A stretch of DNA of 64,000 nt from Bacillota bacterium. Lineage in GTDB: Bacteria > Bacillota > Clostridia > Oscillospirales > Ruminococcaceae. A program made the translations under genes and the position numbers. The DNA lies in NCBI GenBank assembly GCA_023388515.1, contig JAEWGD010000033.1, positions 62,001 through 126,000 of the forward strand, given 5' to 3'. Shown in pieces: positions 43,013-52,172 of the stretch. The notes beneath the pieces were generated by a model. It was not told the DNA's origin and searched no databases. It saw only the letters and a program-made list of their open reading frames with translations. Each line of letters opens with the position of its first letter. The first letter of the stretch is position 1.

Positions 43013-43368
43013 GGTTTTTGTTTACTTTGTTGTCATTGAATGGACTTTTGCTTGTTTATTTTAGTGAAATGTTGTTCTTGTTCGCCTTGATGTCATTGAA
43101 TCTACTTTCCGTATTGTTAAATCTAGTTGTGGGTGTTCATTTCTTTGTGCGTACAAAGAAACGAACCAAAGAAAAACGCAGCTCAACGCCGCTGAGGCTT
43201 GGCACGCTCAACTAAAAACCAAAACAAAGACCGTTTTGGCTTTTAGGTCGCTACTTTGATTAGCTGCTTTCCCGTCGCATTTACTATGCTTACGAGGCGA
43301 TTTCCATGTGCGACGAAAAAGCGATTTAGGATTGTTATGATGTAATTATATCGCTAAATTTAATTCAA
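43013..43368. repeat. Noncoding dispersed repeat region
   Basis: No real gene. It contains a duplicated TTGTCATTGAATG/TGTCATTGAATC unit (about 43030 and 43090, ~60 bp apart). Then comes the palindromic TTCTTTGTGCGTACAAAGAA (43141-43160) followed by ACGAACCAAAGAAAAACGC, a style of intergenic repeat that often yields false ORFs with 'FFVRTKKRTKEKR'. Then a GC-richer stretch with GTCGCATTTACTATGC. An 80-aa frame here (42973-43215) starts in the typA terminator and is rejected. Part resembles 4028-4080. Confidence 0.55.
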
Positions 43369-43445
43369 GGGCAAAGGGCAAAGGACAAAGGACAAAGGGC
43401 AAAGGGCAAAGGGCAAAGGGCAAAGTGCAAAGGACAAAGGGCAAT
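43369..43445. repeat. Heptanucleotide tandem repeat (GGGCAAA)n
   Basis: Eleven consecutive 7-mers: GGGCAAA with variants GGACAAA and GTGCAAA, ending GGGCAAT. The phase is unbroken from 43369 to 43445. Noncoding; the length not being a multiple of three per unit also argues against coding. Confidence 0.92.
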
Positions 43446-43560
43446 ACCTTTAGCATAAAAATTAAAATCAACGTTAGATTTAAAGTATTGGTAAATGTAT
43501 AGCAAGCCAATGAGTTCACAAATCAAAATAAATCCATTTATATAGAAAGGAATTAAAACC

Positions 43561-44790
43561 TTGAGGGATTATCCAATTTTTACACCTGAAATGAAAAAAA
43601 CACATACAATCCTTGTCCCCGATATGCTCCCAATACACTTCAAACTCATTATAAGTGTGTTCAGGCAAAGGGGCTATAAATTCGAGCTGTTGCAAACCTC
43701 CAGCCGTGAGGTCGTTGACGAGGGACTGAAAAATGTCCACAACGATACCTGTTACCCAGCTTTGCTTGTAATAGGGCAGTTTCTGGAAGCCCTTAAAAGT
43801 GGTAGGTATAACCCAGATACAACAGCACTAATGATAACTCAAACTGGAGGTGGTTGCAGAGCCTCAAACTATATCCACCTTTTGCGAAAAGCATTGAAAA
43901 ATCAGTTTCCACAAGTTCCTGCTATCTCACTTAATTTCAGTGGACTTGAAAAAGAGGGTAGCTTTGAAATAACTGCACCAATGTTTGTTCAGTTGCTAAA
44001 AGCAGTTCTTTACGGAGATTTGTTAATGCTCCTCTATAACCAATGCAAACCCTATGAACTGGTGAAAAATAAAACAGATGAAGTACTTGATAAATGGCAA
44101 AAAAGATTGGGTAAGCATTTTGAGGAGAAAACTTCACTTTCATTATCAAAAACATATAAAGCTATTCTTGACGATTTCGCTAAAATTGAAAGAAGTAGCA
44201 AGAAGAAAATCAAGGTCGGTATTGTCGGCGAAATTTATGTTAAATATTCACCACTTGCTAACAATCACCTTGAGGAATTTCTGATTTCAGAGGGTTGCGA
44301 GCCAGTAGTTCCATCATTGCTTGAATTTGTGATATATTGTGCAATTACAAATGTAGTTAATGGCAAGCTTTATGGATATATAAATAAGAAGAGTATTTTA
44401 AATAAAATCGGGTATGATTTGATATATTCAGCACAAAAAAAGATGATAAAGATTATTAAGGCACATGGTGTTTTCGAGCCTATGCATGATTTTGAAGAGC
44501 TGAGAAGTGCGGCGGATAAGTATATACATCAAGGCGTAAGCATGGGGGAAGGTTGGCTCATTACAGCAGAAATGGCTGTACTTGCTGAAACGGGAACACA
44601 AAATATTATCTGTGCACAGCCTTTTGGTTGCCTGCCTAATCATATTGTTGCAAAAGGAATGTCGAGGGTTATAAAGAACGCTTATCCTGATGCGAATATT
44701 GTTGCGATTGATTATGACCCAGGTGCTACAAAGGTTAATCAGGAGAACCGAATAAAGCTTATGCTTGCGAATGCAAGAGCAATGGAATAG
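43561..44790 (+). CDS. DUF2229/2-hydroxyacyl-CoA dehydratase activase-related protein, standalone
   Basis: A 409-aa protein matching the C-terminal part of the very long clostridial proteins related to 2-hydroxyacyl-CoA dehydratase activases (BcrAD-DUF2229 fusions). Visible motifs: HNDTCYPALLVIGQF, ITQTGGGCRASNYI, ISLNFSGLEKEGSFE, GEIYVKYSPLANNHLEEFLISEG and QPFGCLPNHI. The conserved Cys residues could hold an iron-sulfur cluster. The ATPase part is absent. The start is TTG with AAAGGA ~11 nt away; an in-frame TAG at 43543 bounds it. It may be a trimmed gene or a separate subunit. Confidence 0.75.
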   Translation: MRDYPIFTPEMKKTHTILVPDMLPIHFKLIISVFRQRGYKFELLQTSSREVVDEGLKNVHNDTCYPALLVIGQFLEALKSGRYNPDTTALMITQTGGGCRASNYIHLLRKALKNQFPQVPAISLNFSGLEKEGSFEITAPMFVQLLKAVLYGDLLMLLYNQCKPYELVKNKTDEVLDKWQKRLGKHFEEKTSLSLSKTYKAILDDFAKIERSSKKKIKVGIVGEIYVKYSPLANNHLEEFLISEGCEPVVPSLLEFVIYCAITNVVNGKLYGYINKKSILNKIGYDLIYSAQKKMIKIIKAHGVFEPMHDFEELRSAADKYIHQGVSMGEGWLITAEMAVLAETGTQNIICAQPFGCLPNHIVAKGMSRVIKNAYPDANIVAIDYDPGATKVNQENRIKLMLANARAME

Positions 44791-44848
44791 CCGTGTAAGC
44801 TTTATGGTTAAGGTTTGAAATATCTTTTCAATTTTTTTGTTTAAACAC

Positions 44849-44877
44849 TTGATTTTTATTATTAATTGTGATATAAT
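44849..44877 (+). promoter_or_regulatory. nusA operon promoter
   Basis: TTGATT (44849-44854), 17 bp, TATAAT (44872-44877). The start point near 44884 places the following hairpin inside the leader. Confidence 0.65.
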
Positions 44878-44902
44878 TTGCAATAGTAAGATAGTTTAAG
44901 CT

Positions 44903-44931
44903 GAAAGACTGGAATTTTCCGGTCTTTCTTT
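44903..44931 (+). promoter_or_regulatory. rimP leader hairpin (attenuator-like)
   Basis: GAAAGACTGG (44903-44912) and CCGGTCTTTC (44919-44928), 10-bp stem with one G-U pair, then TTTT. Similar hairpins stand before rimP in many Firmicutes. It could end the preceding gene or attenuate the nusA operon, since NusA itself affects termination. Confidence 0.65.
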
Positions 44932-44990
44932 TATATATATAGAAATTAAATTGGGTTCTGAAAATGCAATATCGTGAATGGAGCGGATGT

Positions 44991-45464
44991 ATGAAATTAA
45001 AAAGGTTTGGGAATACTGAGCAGTTGGTTTATGAAATCGCAAAGCCTATTGCTGAGGAAATCGGGGTGCAGATTTGGGATGTGTGCTTTGAAAAAGAGGG
45101 GGCTATGTGGTATTTGCGTGTATTTATCGAGAAAGAGGACGGTATTTCGATTGATGACTGTGAAGCCATGACTAGACCACTTGACAAACTACTTGACGAG
45201 AAAGACCCTATTACTCAAAGCTATATGCTTGAAGTTGGTTCTGCTGGCTTGGGGCGTAAGTTATTAAAAGAAGAACATTTTGAAGCTTTTATCGGCAGTG
45301 AGGTGCAGGTAAGGCTTATTCGTGATGTTGATGACGAAAAGGAATTGGTTTGTGAGCTTAAAGCGTTTAGTAAGAATACAATTACTGTTTTAACGGAAGA
45401 AAAAGAAGTTGAGATACAGTTTGAGGACATCGCTTTTGTGAGGCTTTTTGAAGATTACGAGTAG
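44991..45464 (+). CDS. rimP: Ribosome maturation factor RimP
   Basis: A 157-aa 30S assembly factor: VYEIAKPIAEEIGVQIWDVCFEKEG, LRVFIEKEDGISIDDCEAMTRPLDKLLDE, LEVGSAGLGRKLLKEEHFEAFIG, typical of the family. Start ATG 44991 has GGAG 7 nt upstream. First gene of the rimP-nusA-rnpM-L7Ae-infB-rbfA-nrnA-truB-ribF operon. Confidence 0.95.
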   Translation: MKLKRFGNTEQLVYEIAKPIAEEIGVQIWDVCFEKEGAMWYLRVFIEKEDGISIDDCEAMTRPLDKLLDEKDPITQSYMLEVGSAGLGRKLLKEEHFEAFIGSEVQVRLIRDVDDEKELVCELKAFSKNTITVLTEEKEVEIQFEDIAFVRLFEDYE

Positions 45465-45511
45465 TATTATTATCTGGTGTAGAACACAGAATATTGGAGG
45501 AATTAACGGAG

Positions 45512-46597
45512 ATGAATAAGGGTTTTTTTGATGCACTTGAGATGTTGGGTAAGGAGAATGGGGTGACTGTTGATGTTTTGGTTGAAAAGGTTAAATCGGC
45601 ATTAACAAAAGCTGTAAAGAAAGCATATCCTTATTGTGAAAGATTTAATATTGATATTAATCCTAAAACAAAAACATTTGAGATAAGCATAATAAAGGAA
45701 ATTGTCGATGATATGCCGATTGACGAAAGCGAAATAAATATAGACGAGGCAAAAACTATTGACCCATATGCTGTTGTTGGAGGATTTCTTGAAGTAAAGC
45801 TTGATACAGCACAGTTTGGGCGTACTGCTGCACAATCAGCAAAGCAGTCGATTAAGGGTGATTTGAGAGAGATAAGCAGGGAGAATTTGCTTACTCAATT
45901 TCAGAGTAAAGAGAATGAATGTATATCAGCGACGGTTGCACAGGTTGAGCCTAATAGGGGGACTGTTACTGTTCTTTATGATAAAACAGAGCTTTACTTG
46001 TCCCGTAATGAGCAGATTCCTGGTGAGGTTTTGAAAGAAGGGCAGATTGTAAAGATTTTTGTTACTGGGATTGTAAATAAGCAGAAGAAGCCTATTGTAA
46101 AGATTTCGAGAACGCATAAGGATTTAGTTAAACGCTTGTTTGAAATGGAAATTCCTGAAATATATGATGGAACTGTTGAGATTAAGGCTATTTCAAGGGA
46201 GGCTGGCTCAAGAACAAAGATTGCAGTTTGGTCGAATAATGAAAATGTAGATGCTGTTGGTGCATGTATTGGCCCTAAGCGTTCGAGAATATCTGCTATT
46301 GTTGATGAACTTGGTGGAGAAAAGATTGATATTATCAATTACAGTGAAGATTCTGCAATATTTATTGCGAAGGCACTTGCTCCTGCTGAGGTTATTAGCG
46401 TTGAGGTTACAGATGAAGAGTTGAGGTCTTGTACGGTTATTGTTCCTAACAATCAACTTTCGTTGGCTATTGGAAATAAGGGACAGAATGCAAAGCTTGC
46501 AGCAAAGCTTACTGGATATAAGATTGATATTAAGCCTGAGATTGAAGTTGTTGATAAATTTGCTATTTCTGAACAGGAAACGGCTGAGGAAATATAA
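45512..46597 (+). CDS. nusA: Transcription termination/antitermination factor NusA
   Basis: A 361-aa protein with an N-terminal RNA polymerase-binding domain (~1-125), S1 domain (~130-205) and two KH domains (IGPKRSRISAIVDELGGEKIDII; LAIGNKGQNAKLAAKLTGYKIDI). It has no C-terminal acidic repeats, as in other Firmicutes. ATG 45512 preferred to an upstream TTG; GGAGG is at 45495-45499. Confidence 0.97.
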   Translation: MNKGFFDALEMLGKENGVTVDVLVEKVKSALTKAVKKAYPYCERFNIDINPKTKTFEISIIKEIVDDMPIDESEINIDEAKTIDPYAVVGGFLEVKLDTAQFGRTAAQSAKQSIKGDLREISRENLLTQFQSKENECISATVAQVEPNRGTVTVLYDKTELYLSRNEQIPGEVLKEGQIVKIFVTGIVNKQKKPIVKISRTHKDLVKRLFEMEIPEIYDGTVEIKAISREAGSRTKIAVWSNNENVDAVGACIGPKRSRISAIVDELGGEKIDIINYSEDSAIFIAKALAPAEVISVEVTDEELRSCTVIVPNNQLSLAIGNKGQNAKLAAKLTGYKIDIKPEIEVVDKFAISEQETAEEI

Positions 46598-46615
46598 GTA
46601 CAACGGGAGGTTGCT

Positions 46616-46879
46616 ATGCGAGAGAAAAAGATACCTATGCGTATGTGCTGTGGCTGTAATGAGATGAAGTCAAAACGTGAGATGATAAGGGTTGTAAAGT
46701 CACCTGAGGGAGAAATTTCACTTGATTTCTTAGGGAAAAAGGCAGGTAGGGGTGCTTATATCTGCAAAAACATAGAGTGCCTTAATAAAGCACGAAAGAC
46801 TAGACGTTTTGAAAGATCATTTTCTTGTATGATAAGCAATGAAGTTTATGAGGAGATGGAAAATGAATTGTCAAAGTAA
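46616..46879 (+). CDS. rnpM: RNase P modulator RnpM (YlxR)
   Basis: An 87-aa protein, IPMRMCCGCNEMKSKREMIRVV, GRGAYICKNIECLNKA, with the YlxR/DUF448 Cys pairs. It lies between nusA and the L7Ae-like gene as in Bacillus. YlxR has been described as an RNA-binding modulator of RNase P. RBS GGGAGG. It overlaps the next gene by 17 bp. Confidence 0.93.
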   Translation: MREKKIPMRMCCGCNEMKSKREMIRVVKSPEGEISLDFLGKKAGRGAYICKNIECLNKARKTRRFERSFSCMISNEVYEEMENELSK

Positions 46880-47186
46880 GATAATAAATCTTCTGACTGT
46901 TTGTAGAAAAGCAGGAAAGCTGATTTTAGGGTTTGATGTTGTGAAAGAGGCAGTAGTTGGCGGAAAGGCTGATTGTGTGCTTGTTACTAGAGATATTTCA
47001 CCGAAAACCCTAAAGGAAGCGGAGTTTTATTGCTCTAAAAAGAACATACAAATTATTAAACTTAGCTGTGATATGGATACATTTGTTAGTATATTCAAAA
47101 GGAAAATAGCGATTATGGCTGTTAATGATAAAGGATTTACAAAACGTATCATTGAGTTAAGTATTAAGGATACAGAAAATCCGTAA
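46863..47186 (+). CDS. L7Ae-family ribosomal protein YlxQ
   Basis: A 107-aa RNA-binding protein of the L7Ae/L30e fold: SKIINLLTVCRKAGKLILGFDVVKEAV, ADCVLVTRDISPKTLKEAEFY, AVNDKGFTKRI. It binds kink-turn-type RNA in relatives. The ATG at 46863 overlaps rnpM and has GGAGATGGA upstream. Confidence 0.9.
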   Translation: MNCQSKIINLLTVCRKAGKLILGFDVVKEAVVGGKADCVLVTRDISPKTLKEAEFYCSKKNIQIIKLSCDMDTFVSIFKRKIAIMAVNDKGFTKRIIELSIKDTENP

Positions 47187-47252
47187 CCTAAATTACAGTA
47201 AGTTTGGCTTACGTTTATATATAGAATTAAATAGATATCGGAGGTTTAGCTT

Positions 47253-49874
47253 ATGGCGATAAAAGTAAAAATAAATGAGTTGTCTAAGGAATTAAATGTC
47301 ACAAACCAAGAGTTGATTGACGTTTTATTTCAATATGATGAAGATAAAAGAAAACCTACATCAACCTTAACTAAAGAGGAGTTGGACTTTATATTAGATA
47401 AATATAGTCAGGATAATCAAGTTGCAAACTTTGATGAGTATTTTGCAACAAAAAGCCAGAAAAAGGACGAGGTTAAGTCTGAAAGCAAGAACGTTGCTAA
47501 AGATACTGATAAAGTAAATGAAAAGCCATCACCAAAGGTGGCTGAAGTTGAAATAAAGGAGCAGAAGAAAGAAAATGCTCCTAAGCAAGTGAATAACAAT
47601 ACTAATGCTACAAGACCTGTGAATAACAATACTAATACTGCAAGACCTGTGAATAACAATGCTAATGCTGCAAGACCTGTGAATAACAATGCTAATACTG
47701 CAAAGCCAGTAAAAGCAGAGCAAAAGACTAATGATGTTTCAAAGTTTGACCATGTTAAGCAAAAGGCAAAGGAGAATATTCTTTCTGGTAATAAGAGTAA
47801 TAAGCCTAAGCCTGTTAATGCAAACACGCCTAAGCCAGCAACTCCAACAACAAAGACCAAGCTTAACGCAAACCTAGCTGGTGAGGCAGTTGTTGAGAAA
47901 TCAAGAACTGTTGATACAAGGGGAACTTATGTTGAACTTGAAAAGTATAACGAGCGTTATGAAAAAATAGCTCCACAGCCAGGTCGTGGCAAGGAAAACT
48001 ATTCTAGAAAACAAAAGATTAACCAAAGGTCTACACAGAGAAACAAGCAACAGTATTCCAATAAACAGGAAACTGAGGGTGAAAAGCTCCGTAGATTAGA
48101 ACTTGAGCGTGCGAGAAAGCAACAGCTTAAGGTTAAAATTCCTGATACAATTACTGTTGGTGAATTGGCTTCAAGACTAAAGGTTAATGCTGCACAGGTA
48201 ATTAAAAGGTTGATGGGCTTGGATATTATGGCATCAATTAGTGAGGAAATTGATTACGACACAGCTTGCCTAGTTGCAGAAGAATTAGGTGCAAAGGTTG
48301 AAAAGGAAGTTATTGTAACTATTGAAGAACGCCTTATCAAAGAGGAAGAAGACGATACAGCCAATTTGGTTGAGAGAGATCCTGTTGTTGTTGTAATGGG
48401 GCACGTTGATCATGGTAAAACTTCATTGCTTGATAGAATTAGAAATGCAGAGGTTACTGCATCTGAGGCAGGCGGAATTACACAACATATAGGTGCTTAT
48501 AGAGTATCACTTAATGATAAGAAGATTACATTCCTTGATACTCCTGGACATGAAGCGTTTACATCAATGAGGGCAAGGGGCGCGTCTATTACTGATATTG
48601 CAATACTTGTTGTTGCTGCTGATGACGGAATTATGCCACAGACAGTTGAGGCGATTAATCATGCTAGGGCTGCTGAGGTATCTATTATTGTTGCGATAAA
48701 TAAGATGGATAAAGAGGCTGCTAATCCTGAAAGAATTAAACAGGAGCTTACAGAGCATGGGCTTGTAATAGAAGAATGGGGCGGAGATATTATCTGTGTT
48801 CCTGTATCGGCAAAAACGGGTGAGGGTATTGATGAATTACTTGAAAACGTTTCGTTGGTTGCTGAGATGAAGGAGCTTAAAGCTAATCCAGATAGACAGG
48901 CAAAGGGTGCTGTAATTGAGGCTAGACTTGATAAGGGTAGAGGCCCGATTGCTACTGTTCTTATTCAAAATGGTACACTTCATACGGGTGATGTTATAAT
49001 TGCTGGAGCTGCCGTTGGTAGAGTGCGTGTTATGACAAACTATAAGGGTGATATTGTTAAGGAGGCTGGTCCATCTGTTCCTGTTGAGATTACTGGACTT
49101 GCTGATGTACCTAGTGCGGGTGATATTTTAAATGTAGTTAAGGATGAAAAGCTTGCAAGAGAGCTTGTTGACCAAAGACGTCATACGGCTAAGGAGGAGC
49201 AATTTAGCTCTTACCAAAAGGTTACGCTTGATAATTTGTTTAGCCAGATTGAAGAGGGACAAATTAAGGAATTACCGATTATAGTTAAGGCAGACGTTCA
49301 AGGTTCTGTTGAGGCCGTAAAGCAGTCGCTTGAGAAGATTTCCAATGAGGAAGTAAGAGTTAGGGTTATTCATGGTGGTGTTGGTGCAGTATCTGAAAGC
49401 GATGTTATGCTTGCTAATGCATCTAATGCGATTATTGTTGGATTTAATGTAAGACCTGATCCTGTTGCAGCTGAAAATGCAGTAATTGAGGGTGTTGAAG
49501 TTCGCCTTTACAGGATAATTTATGACGCTATTGAAGAAATTACTACTGCTATGAAGGGTATGCTTGCACCTAAGTTTAGGGAAGTTGCTCTTGGTAGGAT
49601 TGAAGTTAGACAGGTTTATAAAATCACGAATGTTGGTATGGTTTCTGGATGTTATGTACTTGACGGTAAGGCTGTTAGGAATTGCCAGATAAGAGTAGTT
49701 CGTGATGGTATCGTTGTTGCTGAAGATAAAATCAGTGGTTTGAAACGTTTTAAGGATGACGCAAAGGAAGTTGCACAGGGATATGAATGTGGTATCAGCC
49801 TTGATAGATTTAGTGATGTTAAAGAGGGCGATATTTATGAGGCGTTCAAGATAGAGGAATATAAAGAAGATTAA
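47253..49874 (+). CDS. infB: Translation initiation factor IF-2
   Basis: An 873-aa GTPase that delivers initiator tRNA. Short N-terminal IF2_N domain (KVKINELSKELNVTNQELIDVL), a low-complexity Asn/Pro/Lys linker (~70-300), a second IF2_N domain (TVGELASRLKVNAAQVIKRLM), G1 GHVDHGKTSLLD, DTPGHEAFTSMRARG, NKMDK, then domains II-IV. The linker has a 30-bp tandem repeat. RBS GGAGG. Confidence 0.98.
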   Translation: MAIKVKINELSKELNVTNQELIDVLFQYDEDKRKPTSTLTKEELDFILDKYSQDNQVANFDEYFATKSQKKDEVKSESKNVAKDTDKVNEKPSPKVAEVEIKEQKKENAPKQVNNNTNATRPVNNNTNTARPVNNNANAARPVNNNANTAKPVKAEQKTNDVSKFDHVKQKAKENILSGNKSNKPKPVNANTPKPATPTTKTKLNANLAGEAVVEKSRTVDTRGTYVELEKYNERYEKIAPQPGRGKENYSRKQKINQRSTQRNKQQYSNKQETEGEKLRRLELERARKQQLKVKIPDTITVGELASRLKVNAAQVIKRLMGLDIMASISEEIDYDTACLVAEELGAKVEKEVIVTIEERLIKEEEDDTANLVERDPVVVVMGHVDHGKTSLLDRIRNAEVTASEAGGITQHIGAYRVSLNDKKITFLDTPGHEAFTSMRARGASITDIAILVVAADDGIMPQTVEAINHARAAEVSIIVAINKMDKEAANPERIKQELTEHGLVIEEWGGDIICVPVSAKTGEGIDELLENVSLVAEMKELKANPDRQAKGAVIEARLDKGRGPIATVLIQNGTLHTGDVIIAGAAVGRVRVMTNYKGDIVKEAGPSVPVEITGLADVPSAGDILNVVKDEKLARELVDQRRHTAKEEQFSSYQKVTLDNLFSQIEEGQIKELPIIVKADVQGSVEAVKQSLEKISNEEVRVRVIHGGVGAVSESDVMLANASNAIIVGFNVRPDPVAAENAVIEGVEVRLYRIIYDAIEEITTAMKGMLAPKFREVALGRIEVRQVYKITNVGMVSGCYVLDGKAVRNCQIRVVRDGIVVAEDKISGLKRFKDDAKEVAQGYECGISLDRFSDVKEGDIYEAFKIEEYKED
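47589..47708 (+). repeat. 30-bp tandem repeat in infB linker
   Basis: Four units (47589-47618, 47619-47648, 47649-47678, 47679-47708) encoding VNNNTNATRP-like decapeptides. Not in the GTPase core, so copy number may vary without loss of function. Confidence 0.9.
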
Positions 49875-49917
49875 TATACTAGATGTAATATGTGTATGAA
49901 TAAAAGGAGAAACGGAT

Positions 49918-50262
49918 ATGTCTAAATTTAGAACAGGACGTTTGGCAGAGGATATAAAAAGAGAACTTACTGCTATTATGAGGGAATTGAAAGATCCAAG
50001 AATTTCAGAGATGATTTCAATTATTAAGGTTGACCTCTCAAATGATTTATCACACTGCAAGGTTTATGTTTCAAGCTTTGATGGAATGGAAAAAACAGTT
50101 GAATCTGTTAAGGGTCTTGATAGTGCTGCTGGTTATATTAAAAGAGAAATTTTCGCTAGGCTTAAAATGAGAAAGAGTCCTGAATTTCATTTTATTGCTG
50201 ATAATTCGATTGAATATAGCACAGAAATAAACAAAATTTTAAAAGATATAGATAAAAAATGA
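49918..50262 (+). CDS. rbfA: Ribosome-binding factor A
   Basis: A 114-aa KH-fold factor for 30S maturation: FRTGRLAEDIKRELTAIM, DPRISEMISIIKVDLSNDLSHCKVYVS, LKMRKSPEFHFIADNSIEYSTEI. Strong RBS AAAAGGAG. Typical place after infB. Confidence 0.97.
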   Translation: MSKFRTGRLAEDIKRELTAIMRELKDPRISEMISIIKVDLSNDLSHCKVYVSSFDGMEKTVESVKGLDSAAGYIKREIFARLKMRKSPEFHFIADNSIEYSTEINKILKDIDKK

Positions 50263-50299
50263 GATGGTTTTCACTTTCTATATGAGATGGAGGACTTAA

Positions 50300-51259
50300 A
50301 TGCAGATTGATTACTTTGAAGCGATAAATATTATTAATGATAGTGATGATATTTATATAATCACTCACCAAAGCCCTGATGGAGATACTATTGGTGCAGG
50401 GTTTAGCCTATATTACCTATTGACAGCACTTGGTAAGCGTTCAAAGGTAATTTGTCCAGACGATTTTCCTGAAAGATATGAATATATGTATGAGGATTAT
50501 GTGGAAGAGGATTTTGAGGCTAAATGCGTTATTGCTGTTGATGTGGCTGATGAAAAGCTTATGGGCACACTTGCTGAGGTGTATGGGGATAAAGTGGATT
50601 TGTGCATAGACCATCATGTATCTAATACTGAATATGCTAAGAATACTTTGCTTTGTTCATATGCGTCAGCAACTTGTGAGGTAATGTATGAGCTGATTAC
50701 AAAAATGGGTGTTAAGATTACTGAAAGCATGGCTAAATGCATTTATACGGGAATTGCTACGGATACAGGTTGTTTCAAGTATGAGAATACTTCTGCTAGG
50801 GCACATGAAATTGTAGCAGCTTTAATGACTGCGCATAAGTTGAAATATGCTGCGATGAATAGAATATTGTTTGATATTAAAAGCGAGGGCAGAATTAGGC
50901 TTGAGGCTGTGCTTATTAATACTATGGAAACATACTTAGATAACCGTTGCACGCTGGTTTGCATTACAAAAGAATTTATGAATACGCTTAATATTGAAGG
51001 TTCTGAACTTGAGGGCGTTACTGCCGTTGCTATGCAGATTGAGGGTGTTGAGGTTGGCGTTACAATGAAGGAAAGAGAACCTGATGTTTACAAGGTTTCC
51101 ATGCGTTCTGCTAATGATGTAAATGTATCGGAAATATGTAAGTCACTTGGTGGTGGTGGCCATGTAAAGGCTGCTGGTTGCTTGGTGAAAGCACCTCTTG
51201 AGGAGGCAAAAAGGATTATTGTTGAGGCTGTGGCTAAGGGTATGGATAAGATTTCATGA
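50300..51259 (+). CDS. nrnA: DHH-family nanoRNase/pAp phosphatase (NrnA-like)
   Basis: A 319-aa DHH/DHHA1 phosphoesterase: THQSPDGDTIGAG, DHHVSNTEYA (the DHH), IYTGIATDTGCF and C-terminal GGGGHVKAAG. NrnA degrades short oligoribonucleotides and pAp. In the canonical place between rbfA and truB. Stop overlaps the truB ATG (ATGA). Confidence 0.94.
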   Translation: MQIDYFEAINIINDSDDIYIITHQSPDGDTIGAGFSLYYLLTALGKRSKVICPDDFPERYEYMYEDYVEEDFEAKCVIAVDVADEKLMGTLAEVYGDKVDLCIDHHVSNTEYAKNTLLCSYASATCEVMYELITKMGVKITESMAKCIYTGIATDTGCFKYENTSARAHEIVAALMTAHKLKYAAMNRILFDIKSEGRIRLEAVLINTMETYLDNRCTLVCITKEFMNTLNIEGSELEGVTAVAMQIEGVEVGVTMKEREPDVYKVSMRSANDVNVSEICKSLGGGGHVKAAGCLVKAPLEEAKRIIVEAVAKGMDKIS

Positions 51260-52149
51260 ATGGTATAATTTGCATAAATAAACCTGAGGGGTTTACCTCC
51301 TTTGATGTTATTGCAAAGCTAAGAGGTATACTCAAAATGAAAAGGATTGGACATTCGGGAACGCTTGACCCGATGGCAACGGGTGTTCTGCCTGTTTTTA
51401 TTGGAAATGCTACTAGGGCTTGCGATATGCTTTCTGATAATGAAAAAAGCTATGTTGCTGATTTTAGGCTTGGTTGTAGTACGGATACTCAAGACAGTTC
51501 TGGAACGGTTTTGACGAGCAGTGGAATTGCAGTTAGCCGAGATGAATTTGTTGAGGTAATGCGTGGGTTTATCGGCGAAATTGAGCAGATTCCTCCTATG
51601 TATTCAGCAGTTTCTGTGAATGGACAGCGACTTTATGAGTTGGCTAGAAAAGGCATAGAAATTGAGAGAGATGCACGAAAAATCCGTATAGACAAGCTGG
51701 AGCTACAAGAGTTTGATAGCCAAAATAGGGTTGGTAAACTTCTTATAGAATGTTCTAAGGGGACATATGTTCGGACGATTATACATGATATTGGGCAGAA
51801 ATTAGGCTGTGGTGGGATTATGACAGGACTTGTTAGATTATCCTCAAACGGTTTTACGCTGGATAAGGCATTGACGATTGATGAGGTTAAGTCCTTGCTT
51901 GATGAGGGTAGGCTGGAAGAGTTTATACTCCCTGTAGAAAAGGTGTTTACGGGGTTGCCTAAGCTTTATTTAGATGAAGTTCAGACAAAGCTATATAAGA
52001 ATGGCGTTAAGCTAGATTTAGCTAGGGTTAATGGAGTAGGTAAGGCTGATAAATATACTGTTTATGGTGATGATAAAAAGTTTATAGGTACTGCTTTAGC
52101 TGATTTTGATAAGGCGGTATTAAGAGTTGAGAAAAATTTTTTTAGATAG
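51256..52149 (+). CDS. truB: tRNA pseudouridine-55 synthase
   Basis: A 297-aa enzyme: GIICINKPEGFTSFDVIAKL, RIGHSGTLDPMATGVLPVFIG with the catalytic Asp, PPMYSAVSVNGQRLYELARKG, ECSKGTYVRTIIHDIG. It forms Psi55 in the T loop of tRNAs. ATGA overlap with nrnA; couples translation. Confidence 0.97.
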   Translation: MNGIICINKPEGFTSFDVIAKLRGILKMKRIGHSGTLDPMATGVLPVFIGNATRACDMLSDNEKSYVADFRLGCSTDTQDSSGTVLTSSGIAVSRDEFVEVMRGFIGEIEQIPPMYSAVSVNGQRLYELARKGIEIERDARKIRIDKLELQEFDSQNRVGKLLIECSKGTYVRTIIHDIGQKLGCGGIMTGLVRLSSNGFTLDKALTIDEVKSLLDEGRLEEFILPVEKVFTGLPKLYLDEVQTKLYKNGVKLDLARVNGVGKADKYTVYGDDKKFIGTALADFDKAVLRVEKNFFR

Positions 52150-52172
52150 ATTTTTAGGGGGTGAATCCCTGC

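Noticed and set aside
42973..43215. 80-aa frame with hydrophobic start and FFVRTKKRTKEKR end
   Set aside because: Starts in the typA terminator, has no RBS, and reads through a palindromic repeat known for producing false ORFs.
43369..43445. CRISPR-like array
   Set aside because: Seven-base units without spacers; a simple tandem repeat.
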